From: JAQGMV01 sp050260255
GTDB lineage: Bacteria > Pseudomonadota > Gammaproteobacteria > Burkholderiales > SG8-41
Length of the DNA stretch: 9,620 nucleotides
Assembly (NCBI GenBank): GCA_050260255.1
Contig: JBLNBW010000047.1
Span: 1 to 9,620 of the forward strand
Direction: 5' to 3'
Notes under the pieces: model-generated
What the model saw: the letters and a program-made list of their open reading frames with translations, nothing else
What the model was told of the DNA's origin: nothing
Databases searched by the model: none
Shown here: positions 1-7,701 of the stretch, in pieces
How the letters are laid out: the number at the start of each line of letters is the position of its first letter
Numbering within the stretch: the stretch's first letter is position 1
Position numbers and translations under genes: made by a program

Positions 1-2
1 AA

Positions 3-101
3 GCGCTTCTGGCCCGCTCGTGCGACTGTTATTCCAGAATGCAAAGCCGGTATATGAAGCTCATCAAGCCGACACCCGAACGCGTCGCCGAGGACAGGTG
101 A
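3..101 (+). CDS. Possible C-terminal end of a convergent gene (partial)
   Basis: An open frame enters from the left edge and ends at a TGA at 99-101, giving about 32 residues that finish with MKLIKPTPERVAEDR. About three quarters of third codon positions are G or C, and the charged, proline-containing tail reads like a normal protein end rather than the Arg/Ser-rich text of a shadow frame. It would converge on the MmgE/PrpD gene, whose stop lies 76 bases away. I do not recognise the family and the fragment is too short to assign a function. It could be a chance open stretch. The 102-177 gap shows no convincing hairpin-plus-T terminator. Confidence 0.35.
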   Translation, partial: ALLARSCDCYSRMQSRYMKLIKPTPERVAEDR

Positions 102-177
102 GAAGCGGAAGTGGTCTGCGCGACCCCGGCGGGTGGGCACGCGATAGCGCGGACCATACCGGTGTGCAATGCCGGCG

Positions 178-1593
178 TCAGGGAACAAGAAGCCGAATGA
201 CTTCGCGGACGTCGGTGATCTCTTCGAGGTGATGAATGGACGCCAAGGCGCGATCTACATTGCTGCGCGGAATGTCGCTCGCCGAAAACGATACGCAATC
301 CCGGAATTTCGCTTCGAGCATGGCGTCGCTTACCGGATGGTCCGGGTCCCCCGGCACGCCTTCGGGTCTGCACGTGTACGTCTTCCCGTCCTGGGTGCGT
401 ACCTCGACCGTGGGCCGTGACAGGGACGAATAGCCGCCGACCTGCACTTTCGCTTCGGGGTCGGCACGATAGGTGACTTTGTCGGCCATGGCGAGCACGG
501 CAGGATCGCGCAATCCCTCCTCGGTGTAATCGCGGAGGGTCACATTGCCCTTCACCATCATGACGGCGCTGGTGAACGGGATGCTGAACTTGCCGTCGAT
601 GGCGAGCTTCGGCCTGCGCTTCTGATCGAGCGGCTCCGACAGGAGCTGCGTCGCGCCGGTGCCGCCGATGACGGTGATCGACTGCACTTGCTCGGGACGA
701 ACCCCGTGCTCCTCGCGCAGCCGCCGTATCGCCTCGTTCGTGCCGCGCGTGTAGCCGCAGGCCGGCCAGACTTTGAAGCCGTGTAAGCGCAGCACCGGGA
801 AATCCCGTCCGAGGCCGCCGAGGACGCCCTCCCAATCGGGCTCACCGCGCACGTAGGTCCGGTAAAGACCGTACCGGCCTTCGAGTATCTCTTTCGATCC
901 CACGATGCCGCGTCGCGCGAGATCTGCGGCGAGCACGGCACCCTGCCCCGAAAAGCCTGCCTGCATCGATCGCAAATGCGTGGACGCACCGACCGCCATC
1001 TGGCGGCTGCCGCTCATCTGGGTGAACGCAATGCCGAATGCGTTTTCGATGCCGTCCGCGTCGAGGCCGTAAAGCTTCGCAGCCGTCGCGGCGCCGGAGA
1101 CAAAGCCGAAGAGCTGCGTCGGGAACCAGCCCTCGGCGATGGTCCAGTCCGGAATCCGTATCGCCGCATTGAGGCGCGTATGCACGTCCATGCCCGCGGC
1201 GATGGCCGCGATCAGCGCTTTGCCGCTCACGCCGCCGAGCTGCTCGGCAAGCGCGAACGCAACGGGAATCGTGACGATGCTGACATGTCCACCGGCGCCG
1301 ACGTCATCGTAATCGACCATGTGTCCCAGGCTGCCGTTCACGAATGCAGCCCACGGCGCGGGCGCTTTGCGGCCGAAGCCCCAGATCGATGCGACCGGTT
1401 TGCCGCCAAGCTCGTCGACGTAATCGGCTACCGTTTTCGCCTCCGGCGCCAATGTGCTGGCGGCTATCGACACGCCCAGGGTATCGAGCATGCATTGCTT
1501 GACGAGATGTACGAGCTCTCGCGGCAGCGACTCGTAACGCAGTGACTCGACGTGGGCAGCGAGCTGCCTCGTGGCCGGAGGTGTTTGGCTCAT
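178..1593 (-). CDS. MmgE/PrpD family protein (2-methylcitrate dehydratase-like)
   Basis: This 471-residue protein has the length and layout of the MmgE/PrpD family: a helical N-terminal domain (about 5-265) and a smaller C-terminal domain (about 270-455). The family signature is visible at about 86-105, with H91, the acidic run D94/D96/D97 (HMVDYDD) and a following H103, and then the helix LAEQLGGVSGKAL at about 115-127. Known members include 2-methylcitrate dehydratase PrpD, cis-aconitate decarboxylase and iminodisuccinate epimerase, so the family supports dehydration, decarboxylation or epimerisation of polycarboxylic acids. No signal peptide is seen, so it should be cytoplasmic. It is the last gene of the leftward operon, starting 3 bases after the Bug receptor stop, with a GGAG at 1603-1606 about 9 bases before the ATG. 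No other propionate (prp) genes accompany it, so a methylcitrate role is not implied. The family call is firm; the substrate is unknown. Confidence 0.93.
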   Translation of the reverse strand: MSQTPPATRQLAAHVESLRYESLPRELVHLVKQCMLDTLGVSIAASTLAPEAKTVADYVDELGGKPVASIWGFGRKAPAPWAAFVNGSLGHMVDYDDVGAGGHVSIVTIPVAFALAEQLGGVSGKALIAAIAAGMDVHTRLNAAIRIPDWTIAEGWFPTQLFGFVSGAATAAKLYGLDADGIENAFGIAFTQMSGSRQMAVGASTHLRSMQAGFSGQGAVLAADLARRGIVGSKEILEGRYGLYRTYVRGEPDWEGVLGGLGRDFPVLRLHGFKVWPACGYTRGTNEAIRRLREEHGVRPEQVQSITVIGGTGATQLLSEPLDQKRRPKLAIDGKFSIPFTSAVMMVKGNVTLRDYTEEGLRDPAVLAMADKVTYRADPEAKVQVGGYSSLSRPTVEVRTQDGKTYTCRPEGVPGDPDHPVSDAMLEAKFRDCVSFSASDIPRSNVDRALASIHHLEEITDVREVIRLLVP

Positions 1594-1596
1594 GAG

Positions 1597-2559
1597 TTAC
1601 GACTCCGGGGCGATGCCGGCGCTGCGCACGACCTTGTGCCACTTCGCGATCTCGCGCGCCAGATGTTTTTGAAACTCCACGGGTGAACTGGCAACCGGGT
1701 CGGCGCCGTCGCTGCGCAGGCGATCGCGTATCTCCGCGCTCAGCACTGCCTTCTTCGCCGCGGCCGACAGACTGTTCACGATGGCGGCTTGCGTGCCTGC
1801 CGGAACCAGCAGGCCGTACCAGGTGCTCGTCGCATAGTTCGGCACACCCGCCTCGGCCATCGTCACGATCTCAGGCAGCGCGCTCGACCGCTTCGCGCCG
1901 GTTTGCGCGAGTACGCGCAACCGGCCCTGTTTGATGTGCGGCGTGACCGAAAGCACGCTCCCGAACATGAATGAAACCTGGCCGCCGAGGACGTCGACGA
2001 GCGCCTGCCCGGCGCCCTTATAGGCCACGTGCGTGAGGTGGATGCCCGCTCCGCTCTCGAACAGCACGCCGGCGAGATGACCGGAGCTGCCATTGCCGCC
2101 GGAGCCGTAGGTGAGGACGCCCGGCTTCTGCTTCGCGAGCGCGATGAGATCCTTGACGCTCTTTACCGGCATCGACGGATGGACGACGAGGAGAAAAGGC
2201 GCTTCGGCGAGCAGCGACACCGGAACGAGATCGCGCTCGGGATCGAAGGGAAGACGCGAATAGAGACTCGGGTTGATCGAATAGCTGCTCGATACGATGA
2301 GGACGGTGTAGCCGTCCGGCGCGCTCTTTGCGACCGCCGCGGCTGCGATGGAGCCCGCTGCGCCCGAGCGATTCTCGACCACGATGTTCTGTCCCATCAC
2401 TTCGGTCATCTTCGCTGCGACGAGACGCGCGACGATGTCGGTCGCGCCGGAGGGCGCCTGCCCGACGACGAAGCGGAGCGGTTTCGTCGGATATGTAGGG
2501 TCCTGAGCGAATGCGGATGACGACAGGGCGGCGATGAGAAGGGCTGAGAGACGCATCAT
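1597..2559 (-). CDS. Bug/TctC-family periplasmic solute-binding protein
   Basis: This 320-residue protein has a typical Sec signal peptide (M1 to about A18, ending SSSAFA before QDP) and then the Bug-family opening YPTKPLRFVV at 23-32. Further family hallmarks are the NRSGAAG loop at about 63-69, APDGYTVL at about 80-87 and YKGAGQALVDVLGGQ near residues 180-195. Bug proteins are periplasmic receptors that bind small carboxylates and related molecules, some feeding tripartite tricarboxylate transporters. The glycine loop normally read as PGG is PSG here (36-38), a small deviation. No TctA/TctB membrane subunits are in the window, so it may use a transporter encoded elsewhere or act as a sensor. 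Its start overlaps the stop of the small hydro-lyase subunit by 4 bases (ATGA), showing translational coupling; a second ATG directly follows the first, so the start could be one codon later. The ligand is presumably the substrate of the surrounding pathway. Confidence 0.95.
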   Translation of the reverse strand: MMRLSALLIAALSSSAFAQDPTYPTKPLRFVVGQAPSGATDIVARLVAAKMTEVMGQNIVVENRSGAAGSIAAAAVAKSAPDGYTVLIVSSSYSINPSLYSRLPFDPERDLVPVSLLAEAPFLLVVHPSMPVKSVKDLIALAKQKPGVLTYGSGGNGSSGHLAGVLFESGAGIHLTHVAYKGAGQALVDVLGGQVSFMFGSVLSVTPHIKQGRLRVLAQTGAKRSSALPEIVTMAEAGVPNYATSTWYGLLVPAGTQAAIVNSLSAAAKKAVLSAEIRDRLRSDGADPVASSPVEFQKHLAREIAKWHKVVRSAGIAPES

Positions 2560-3095
2560 TGCGGACCTGCCCCCGTCTTGCTCGCGGCAGCGTGCTCACG
2601 CATGTAGCGCTGATACGCGAACTCGGGCAATCCGCCCGCGGCGAATATTTGCTCGATGAGCGGCGGGAACTTACGCACGCTCACCTGCTTTCCCGTCGCG
2701 GGATTGCGCACCACGCCTTCCGCGTATGCCACCTCCAGCGTTTCGCCATCCTCCACGATCGACGTCACGCCCGGTGCGATGAGTATCGGAATCGCGCGGG
2801 CGATGCTGTTGCGCAGAAAGAGACGCGCGACCGACTCGACGACGATCGCAACGATGCCCACTTCGCGCAGCACCAGGCCCGGCCTGCTCGACCCGCATCC
2901 GAAGTTTCGTCCGGCGACCAGGATGTCGCCCTGCTTCACCTCCCTGGGAAACTCGGGGCGATAGGCCTCCATCGTGTGCTGCTTGAGCTCCGCCATCGTG
3001 GGATAACGATAGTAGGGATTGATGGCATCGGTTTCGATGGAATCACCGAAACGCCATACGCGACCGCGAACGACGCGATTCAAGTCAAGCGACAT
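2556..3095 (-). CDS. 3-isopropylmalate dehydratase (LeuD-like) small subunit, aconitase swivel domain
   Basis: This 179-residue protein is the swivelling domain-4 subunit of a two-subunit aconitase-family hydro-lyase. The family opening WRFGDSIETDAINP lies at about 14-27 and the active-site loop GRNFGCGSSR at about 62-71. The Ser-Arg pair corresponds to the catalytic Ser and substrate-binding Arg of aconitases. In LeuD and most relatives this loop continues SSREH, but here it reads SSRPG, so the Glu-His positions are replaced by Pro-Gly. This argues for a changed substrate rather than leucine biosynthesis. The gene overlaps the large-subunit gene by 11 bases and has a GAGGTG ribosome site a few bases before its ATG, so both subunits should be made together. 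Related two-subunit enzymes include isopropylmalate isomerase, homoaconitase, citraconate/methylmalate hydro-lyases and dimethylmaleate hydratase. The family is certain; the substrate is open. Confidence 0.93.
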   Translation of the reverse strand: MSLDLNRVVRGRVWRFGDSIETDAINPYYRYPTMAELKQHTMEAYRPEFPREVKQGDILVAGRNFGCGSSRPGLVLREVGIVAIVVESVARLFLRNSIARAIPILIAPGVTSIVEDGETLEVAYAEGVVRNPATGKQVSVRKFPPLIEQIFAAGGLPEFAYQRYMREHAAASKTGAGPQ

Positions 3096-4365
3096 CGAAC
3101 ACCTCTTTCGGGTTGACGATCTCGCCGGTAAGCGCCGCCGCCGCGACTGTGAGCGGGCCCGCGAGATAGATTTCGGCGTTCAAGCTGCCTTTCCGCCCTT
3201 TGAAGTTGCGGGTGGTTGCGGTTATGCACACCTCGCCATCGGAGAGGAAGCCCACCTTGGGCTGACACACACCGCAGCCCGGCGTCGAAATCTGTGCGCC
3301 GGCCTCCAACAGCGTCTCGATGTGGCCGGCCTTCACGCATTGCAGATACACCTGCTGCGACGCGGGCGAGATGATGAAGCGCACGCCTTTCGCCACCTTG
3401 CGGCCTTTGAGCAGGCGCGCAGCGATTTCGATATCTTCGAATCGGCCGTTTGCACACGAGCCGATGATCGCCTGGTTCACTCGGCGCCCCGCGACTTCAT
3501 CAACCGGGGCGACATTACCGAACTGATGCGGCTTCGCCACGACGAACGGCATGGTATCGACGTCGAGCGCGATCTCTTTGTCGTACTGAGCGCCTTCATC
3601 GGCCGCGATCGGCTCATAGGCGCGATCCGTGCGGCGCTCCACGAATGCCTTCGTCGTCTCATCGAAGGGAAACACCGCGAGCTTCGCGCCGATCTCCACG
3701 CCGTGCGCCGACAAGCACATGCGGCTGTCGATCGAGAGATGCGGAACCAGAGAACCGCCGTATTCCACGGACATGTTTCCGGCAAAATCGTCGCCGTAGA
3801 GCCCGGCGAGGTACAGAACGATGTCCTTGGCAATAGGATGATTGCGGGGACGTCCGTTCAACGTAAGCCTGATCGATTGCGGCACCTGGAACCAAAGCTC
3901 CCCGAACAGCAGGACATACAGCATGTCCGCGCGCGTGATGCCCAGTCCGCCGCAATTCAGCGCGCCGTAGCTGATGGTGTGGGAGTCATTGCCGACCACC
4001 AGCTCGCCCGGCCGCATGAGGCCGTAGTCGGCCATCATCTGATGGGCGATGCCCGGCTCCGAATCGTGAAAGCACTGGATGCCGAGCCGCTCGACTTCCT
4101 TGCGGATCAGCGCGTTCTCGTCGGCCTGCTTCTGAGAAAGCGTGGGCTGATGGTGGTCGAGCAGCACGAACACGCGATCGCGGTCCCAGACGCGCGGGAG
4201 TCCGTCTTTGAAACCCGCCTCTCGGGCAAGATCGACCATCGGCTCGTTGGCGTGGTAATGCACCATCGCGCCGTCGATTCGTGCTTCCAGGATATCGCCC
4301 GCGCGGACCGGCTCGCCAGTCAGGTTGTGGCGGGAAAAAAGCTTTTCGGCAATCGTTTGCGCCAT
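3085..4365 (-). CDS. 3-isopropylmalate dehydratase (LeuC-like) large subunit, [4Fe-4S] hydro-lyase
   Basis: This 426-residue protein matches the large subunit of the short aconitase/LeuC branch (about 420 residues, as in archaeal-type LeuC and dimethylmaleate hydratase DmdA). The three iron-sulfur ligands are visible: C304 in IIGSCANG and C364/C367 in TPGCGVC. Other hallmarks are the DHH segment at 70-72, the GNDSHT motif at 125-130 and RNFKGRKGS at about 386-394. It should form a cytoplasmic enzyme with the neighbouring small subunit and reversibly add or remove water on a substituted malate or maleate. Its stop lies inside the small-subunit gene, and it starts 3 bases after the regulator gene ends. 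Its place in a catabolic operon beside a dehydrogenase, a receptor and a GntR regulator, rather than with leuA or leuB, points to a degradative role. The exact substrate cannot be read from sequence. Confidence 0.94.
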   Translation of the reverse strand: MAQTIAEKLFSRHNLTGEPVRAGDILEARIDGAMVHYHANEPMVDLAREAGFKDGLPRVWDRDRVFVLLDHHQPTLSQKQADENALIRKEVERLGIQCFHDSEPGIAHQMMADYGLMRPGELVVGNDSHTISYGALNCGGLGITRADMLYVLLFGELWFQVPQSIRLTLNGRPRNHPIAKDIVLYLAGLYGDDFAGNMSVEYGGSLVPHLSIDSRMCLSAHGVEIGAKLAVFPFDETTKAFVERRTDRAYEPIAADEGAQYDKEIALDVDTMPFVVAKPHQFGNVAPVDEVAGRRVNQAIIGSCANGRFEDIEIAARLLKGRKVAKGVRFIISPASQQVYLQCVKAGHIETLLEAGAQISTPGCGVCQPKVGFLSDGEVCITATTRNFKGRKGSLNAEIYLAGPLTVAAAALTGEIVNPKEVFDVA

Positions 4366-4368
4366 GAC

Positions 4369-5082
4369 CTACTTCCCTTCGGGAAAGAACGCTTTCAACC
4401 GCTGCTGCTGCGCCGAGCGCACATGCCGGCGAGCCGCTTCTTCGGCCGCGTCCGGATCGCGCTTGCGGATCGCATCGTAGATCGCGGCATGCTCGGCCTT
4501 CGCCTGCGTCGCCCGTTCCGGCAACAGCATCTGGCTTTTTCCCAGCAGCCACATCGAATCGTTCACCGCGTCCAGACTCTTCTTGAGATAGCGGTTGTGT
4601 GCACCGGTGTGTATCGCGTCGTGAAACTGCCGGTTGAGCTTGGCGAGCGCTTCGTAATTGCCCTGCAGCCGCTCTTCCTGCCGGACCACTTGCTCCAGCT
4701 CGAGCAGTTCCCCGTCGGAAGCGTGCCGCGCGCACAGGCGCGCAGCGGTGCCTTCCAGGATCTCGCGCATCACATAGAGCTCGAGCATCGCCTGGCGGGA
4801 CAGCGAAGCGACTACCAGACCCACCCGCGGCTCCATCGTCAGCATACCCGCCGCTTCGAGCTTGCGCAGTCCCTCGCGCACGGGTGTGCGGCTCACCTTG
4901 AGCCAATCGGCGACATCGACTTCCATCACCCGCTGGCCGGGCTTCAATTCGCCGGTCTCGATCGCCTGCCGCAGCTTGCGATAGACGAGCTCGCTGCGGG
5001 AGCCGACTTCGTCGTCGTGGTCCGCCGACGCCGCAGTCCTGCCTTGAGCAGTCCTTTTGAAAAGCCGCGCGTTAGCCGCCAT
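4369..5082 (-). CDS. GntR-family transcriptional regulator, FCD (FadR) subfamily
   Basis: This 237-residue protein has an N-terminal winged helix (about 28-95) with the GntR signature LKPGQRVMEVDVADWLKVSR at 46-65, followed by TPVREGLRKLEAAGML. An all-helical FCD effector domain follows (about 98-225). The expected metal/effector-binding residues are present: N150 and H154 (LNRQFH), H198 and H220. Many FCD proteins have Asp at the first position; Asn also occurs. Such proteins are usually repressors that release DNA when a carboxylic acid binds, sometimes through a metal. The gene sits inside the operon it probably controls, directly abutting the CapA gene (0-base gap) and 3 bases before the hydro-lyase, so it should be autoregulated. 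The GTATAC palindromes at 7714-7732 are plausible operators. The first 27 residues are a low-complexity extension, so a later start is possible, though ATG at 5082 fits the tight packing. Confidence 0.95.
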   Translation of the reverse strand: MAANARLFKRTAQGRTAASADHDDEVGSRSELVYRKLRQAIETGELKPGQRVMEVDVADWLKVSRTPVREGLRKLEAAGMLTMEPRVGLVVASLSRQAMLELYVMREILEGTAARLCARHASDGELLELEQVVRQEERLQGNYEALAKLNRQFHDAIHTGAHNRYLKKSLDAVNDSMWLLGKSQMLLPERATQAKAEHAAIYDAIRKRDPDAAEEAARRHVRSAQQQRLKAFFPEGK

Positions 5083-6186
5083 CTACGCTCCTGTCACCAC
5101 GACTTCATCCCCTTCGATGGAGAACGCATGGGGATGCCCTTCGGAAGCCCACTCCATGTATTGGACCGCGTCGGTGAAACGGGGATCGCCCCTCTTCAGT
5201 ACTTCCGGCCTCAGTTTCTTGTCGATCAGCACCGGCAGAAACGACGTGCGTGCCGCGCTGCCCTTGTCGAAGACCATCTTGGCGATCAGGCTGCGCTTCG
5301 CGTCGACCCCGTAAGGCAAATGCGGATATTCGGGATCGAGCGGCGTGCCGTAGGACTTCTCGAAATTGGCGAGGCGGTCCGGACTCGCAGGCGGTGCCGA
5401 CATGATGAAATTGCTGAGACTGTAGTAACAAGCCTTGCCGCCATACACGCCGATTGCCTTCGGCACGTGGGCATGGTGGCCGAGGATCACATCCGCCCCG
5501 GCCTCGAATGCCGCCCGCGCTACGAGCGGCTGGTAACCGGCAATCGCACGGGGAATGAAATGAAGGCCCCAGTGCAGCGAGAGGACCACGGCGTCCGCGC
5601 TGCTTCGGGCGCGCTTCACATCGTCGATCAGGTGCGCGAGATCCTGCTCGTACGGCACGGTGATGACGCGGGGCGGTATGCCGGGCTGATACTCGGCCGG
5701 TTCATAGTAGGTATGAACGCGCAGCGGCGCGACACCCGCTCGATTGTTTTCTGCCGCATAGCCTTCGCGCAGCACCGAGCAATACGCGAGAAACGCGATG
5801 CGCAGCCCGTTCCGCTCCACGATGGCCGGCGCACGCGCCTCGTCGAGATTGCGCCCGGCGCCAATGGTTTTGATGCCGAGACCGCGGAGCGTCTCGATGG
5901 AATCGAGCAGCGCGTCGGGACCCCAGTCCATCGAGTGATTGCTGGCGACGGATACGACGTCGAACCCGCATTCGCTGAAGATCGATGCCATCGACGGCTT
6001 CACGCGCGTGTGGCGCCCGCCGGAATGGACTTGCAGAGAGCCGCGCTCCGAATACACCCGCTCGACTTGACCGAAGCGGATGTCGGCGGACGCCAGCGTG
6101 CTTTTCGCAAGCGCCGCGAACTCGCTCACCGGCTCGTGTATCGGCCCGACGTCGCCGCAGCCGAGTAACGTCACCGCTTGCGTCAT
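5083..6186 (-). CDS. CapA/PgsA-family protein (metallophosphatase-like fold)
   Basis: This 367-residue protein belongs to the CapA family, named for poly-gamma-glutamate capsule proteins and built on a calcineurin-like fold. Visible metal-site motifs are GCGDVG (9-14, D12), SNHSMDWG (82-89, N83/H84), LSLHWG (202-207, H205) and LGHHAHVPK (235-243), followed by YSLSNF (255-260). There is no signal peptide or membrane segment, unlike capsule-associated CapA/PgsA, which are anchored at the membrane, so this copy should be cytoplasmic. I chose ATG at 6186 because it overlaps the upstream stop as ATGA and the family motif begins within ten residues; the frame stays open further upstream, but only as antisense-like text inside the dehydrogenase gene. 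No capsule or glutamate-ligase genes are nearby, so its role is probably tied to the catabolic substrate, for example hydrolysis of a conjugate. That is inference; the family call is strong. Confidence 0.92.
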   Translation of the reverse strand: MTQAVTLLGCGDVGPIHEPVSEFAALAKSTLASADIRFGQVERVYSERGSLQVHSGGRHTRVKPSMASIFSECGFDVVSVASNHSMDWGPDALLDSIETLRGLGIKTIGAGRNLDEARAPAIVERNGLRIAFLAYCSVLREGYAAENNRAGVAPLRVHTYYEPAEYQPGIPPRVITVPYEQDLAHLIDDVKRARSSADAVVLSLHWGLHFIPRAIAGYQPLVARAAFEAGADVILGHHAHVPKAIGVYGGKACYYSLSNFIMSAPPASPDRLANFEKSYGTPLDPEYPHLPYGVDAKRSLIAKMVFDKGSAARTSFLPVLIDKKLRPEVLKRGDPRFTDAVQYMEWASEGHPHAFSIEGDEVVVTGA

Positions 6187-7694
6187 GACTGCGCGGCCCT
6201 TGCATTTTCGGAAGCCGCATCGCGCGCCGCGCCACGACCCGCGATACGGCCGAACACCGAACCGGCCATGAGACCCAAGCTGCCGGGATAGTTGAAATAG
6301 AAGAGACCGCCGACCAGCTCGCCGGCCGCGTAAAGGCCGCGGATCGGCTCGTCCGCGATATCGAGCACGCGGGCGTCGGTGTCGATCTTGAGCCCGCCGA
6401 ACGTGAACGTGATGCCGCAGGTGACCGCATAGGCCACGTAGGGCGGCTTCTCCAGCGCGTTCGCCCAGTTGCTCTTGTCGATCGCAAGTCCGGTGGTGCA
6501 GCGACCATCCTTGATGTTGGGATTGAACGGCACATCGCGTTTGATCGCAGCATTGTACGTACGCACCGTATCCAGGAAGCCGTGCGGGTCGACGTCTTCC
6601 ATGCGTGCGACGAGCTCTTCCAGCGTCTCGGCCTGGACCTTGGTCGTGCCTTTGGAACGGTACTCGTCGTGCAGCAGGTGGCTCACCTGGGAATCGAAGA
6701 CATGCCAGGCATAGCTTCCAGGCTGTTCGAGCACGATGCGGCCGTACTTGGCGTAGGTGTAATTGCGGAAATCCGCGCCCTCGTCGACGAAGCGCTTGCC
6801 GTGGGCGTTCACCATGATGCCGAACGGATAGCCGTTGCGGCTCGCGGTGATGGGACGATCGATCTCGCCGAAATCCGGCGCATAACGCTCCCAGGACACG
6901 GAATGGCAGCCGGACCAGTGACCGTACGGCTGCGCGCCGAGATCGAGCGCCATGCGTATGCCGTCGCCCGTGTTGTAGCGCGTGCCGCGGACCTTCGCCA
7001 TGTCCCAGCCCGGACCGAGATAACGTGTCCGCCATTCGCGGTTTGCCTGGAACCCGCCCGCCGCCAGAACCACGGACGCCGCGCGAATCTCTTCCTCTTC
7101 GCCACGATGGATGACGCGCACGCCGCCCACGCCTTGACGGGCGCGCAGCAGTGACACCGCCTGCGTGCCATAGCGGACGTCCACCCCGTGACGCGCGGCT
7201 GCCTTGTATTCCGCCTCGACCAGGCCGCGACCGCCGCCTGTCGCCTCGACCACCGTGCCGCCGAAGAACTTGAACTTGCCTTCATGCTTGAAGGCGTAGC
7301 GGCCGAAGCGCGGCACGAAACGCACGCCTCGCGCATGCAGCCACTGCACGGTTTCGGTGCTCTTCCGCACAAGCGTTTCGGCGAGATCGGGATCGCAATG
7401 CCACTGCGTCGCCCGCCCGAGATCGTCCAGATATTCTTCCGCGCTGTATCGTCCGAAATCCGTATTTTCGATCTCCCCTTGCGAGAGATCCGGCACGACG
7501 CTTTTCACGGTCTCGAGGCCGTCGTGCACCATGCGGAATCCGCCGCCGGTATATGCCGAGTTGCCGCCGCGCTGCGCCTCGGGTGCGCGCTCGAGCACGA
7601 GCACCGTGGCTCCATGCTCTCGCGCCGAAAGTGCGGCACACAAGGCGGCGTTTCCACCGCCGACGACGATCACGTCATAACGCTTTTGGCTCAT
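6183..7694 (-). CDS. FAD-dependent dehydrogenase/reductase, TcuA-like (tricarballylate dehydrogenase/fumarate reductase superfamily)
   Basis: This 503-residue protein opens with a Rossmann FAD site, YDVIVVGGGNAALCAA (6-21), with acidic E35 ending the second strand, then RGGNSAYTGGG (42-52). The C-terminal FAD motif GLYAAGELVGGLFYFNYPG (453-471) followed by LGLMAGSVFGRIAG closely resembles tricarballylate dehydrogenase TcuA, which makes cis-aconitate from tricarballylate; the wider superfamily includes flavocytochrome fumarate reductases and 3-ketosteroid dehydrogenases. GGLKID at 433-438 is also a family hallmark. It should be cytoplasmic and introduce or reduce a C=C bond next to a carboxylate. 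The TcuB partner that reoxidises TcuA is not in this window. It is the first gene of the leftward operon. I prefer ATG at 7694; a GTG at 7712 would add six residues, but it touches the operator. Neither start has a clear Shine-Dalgarno sequence. Substrate assignment is tentative. Confidence 0.9.
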   Translation of the reverse strand: MSQKRYDVIVVGGGNAALCAALSAREHGATVLVLERAPEAQRGGNSAYTGGGFRMVHDGLETVKSVVPDLSQGEIENTDFGRYSAEEYLDDLGRATQWHCDPDLAETLVRKSTETVQWLHARGVRFVPRFGRYAFKHEGKFKFFGGTVVEATGGGRGLVEAEYKAAARHGVDVRYGTQAVSLLRARQGVGGVRVIHRGEEEEIRAASVVLAAGGFQANREWRTRYLGPGWDMAKVRGTRYNTGDGIRMALDLGAQPYGHWSGCHSVSWERYAPDFGEIDRPITASRNGYPFGIMVNAHGKRFVDEGADFRNYTYAKYGRIVLEQPGSYAWHVFDSQVSHLLHDEYRSKGTTKVQAETLEELVARMEDVDPHGFLDTVRTYNAAIKRDVPFNPNIKDGRCTTGLAIDKSNWANALEKPPYVAYAVTCGITFTFGGLKIDTDARVLDIADEPIRGLYAAGELVGGLFYFNYPGSLGLMAGSVFGRIAGRGAARDAASENARAAQS

Positions 7695-7701
7695 GTCAGT
7701 A

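Noticed and set aside
102..177. Short inverted CCGG segments that might form a terminator after the MmgE/PrpD gene.
   Set aside because: The stems are only about 4 bases and no T-run follows on either strand.
2556..4365. Assignment of the two hydro-lyase subunits as leucine-biosynthesis leuC and leuD.
   Set aside because: No leuA or leuB is present, the small-subunit loop is SSRPG rather than SSREH, and the genes lie within a regulator-receptor-dehydrogenase catabolic operon.
3019..6168. A 1049-codon open frame on the plus strand, antisense to the small and large hydro-lyase subunits, regulator and CapA genes.
   Set aside because: Its translation is rich in Arg, His and Ala with no family motifs, and four well-supported genes occupy the other strand. 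GC-rich codon bias commonly leaves such long stop-free antisense frames.
6187..7035. Upstream extension of the CapA frame, which would make a 650-residue protein.
   Set aside because: The added part lies wholly inside the FAD dehydrogenase gene in another frame and is Arg-rich shadow text; the ATG at 6186 fits the ATGA junction and the family's N-terminal motif.
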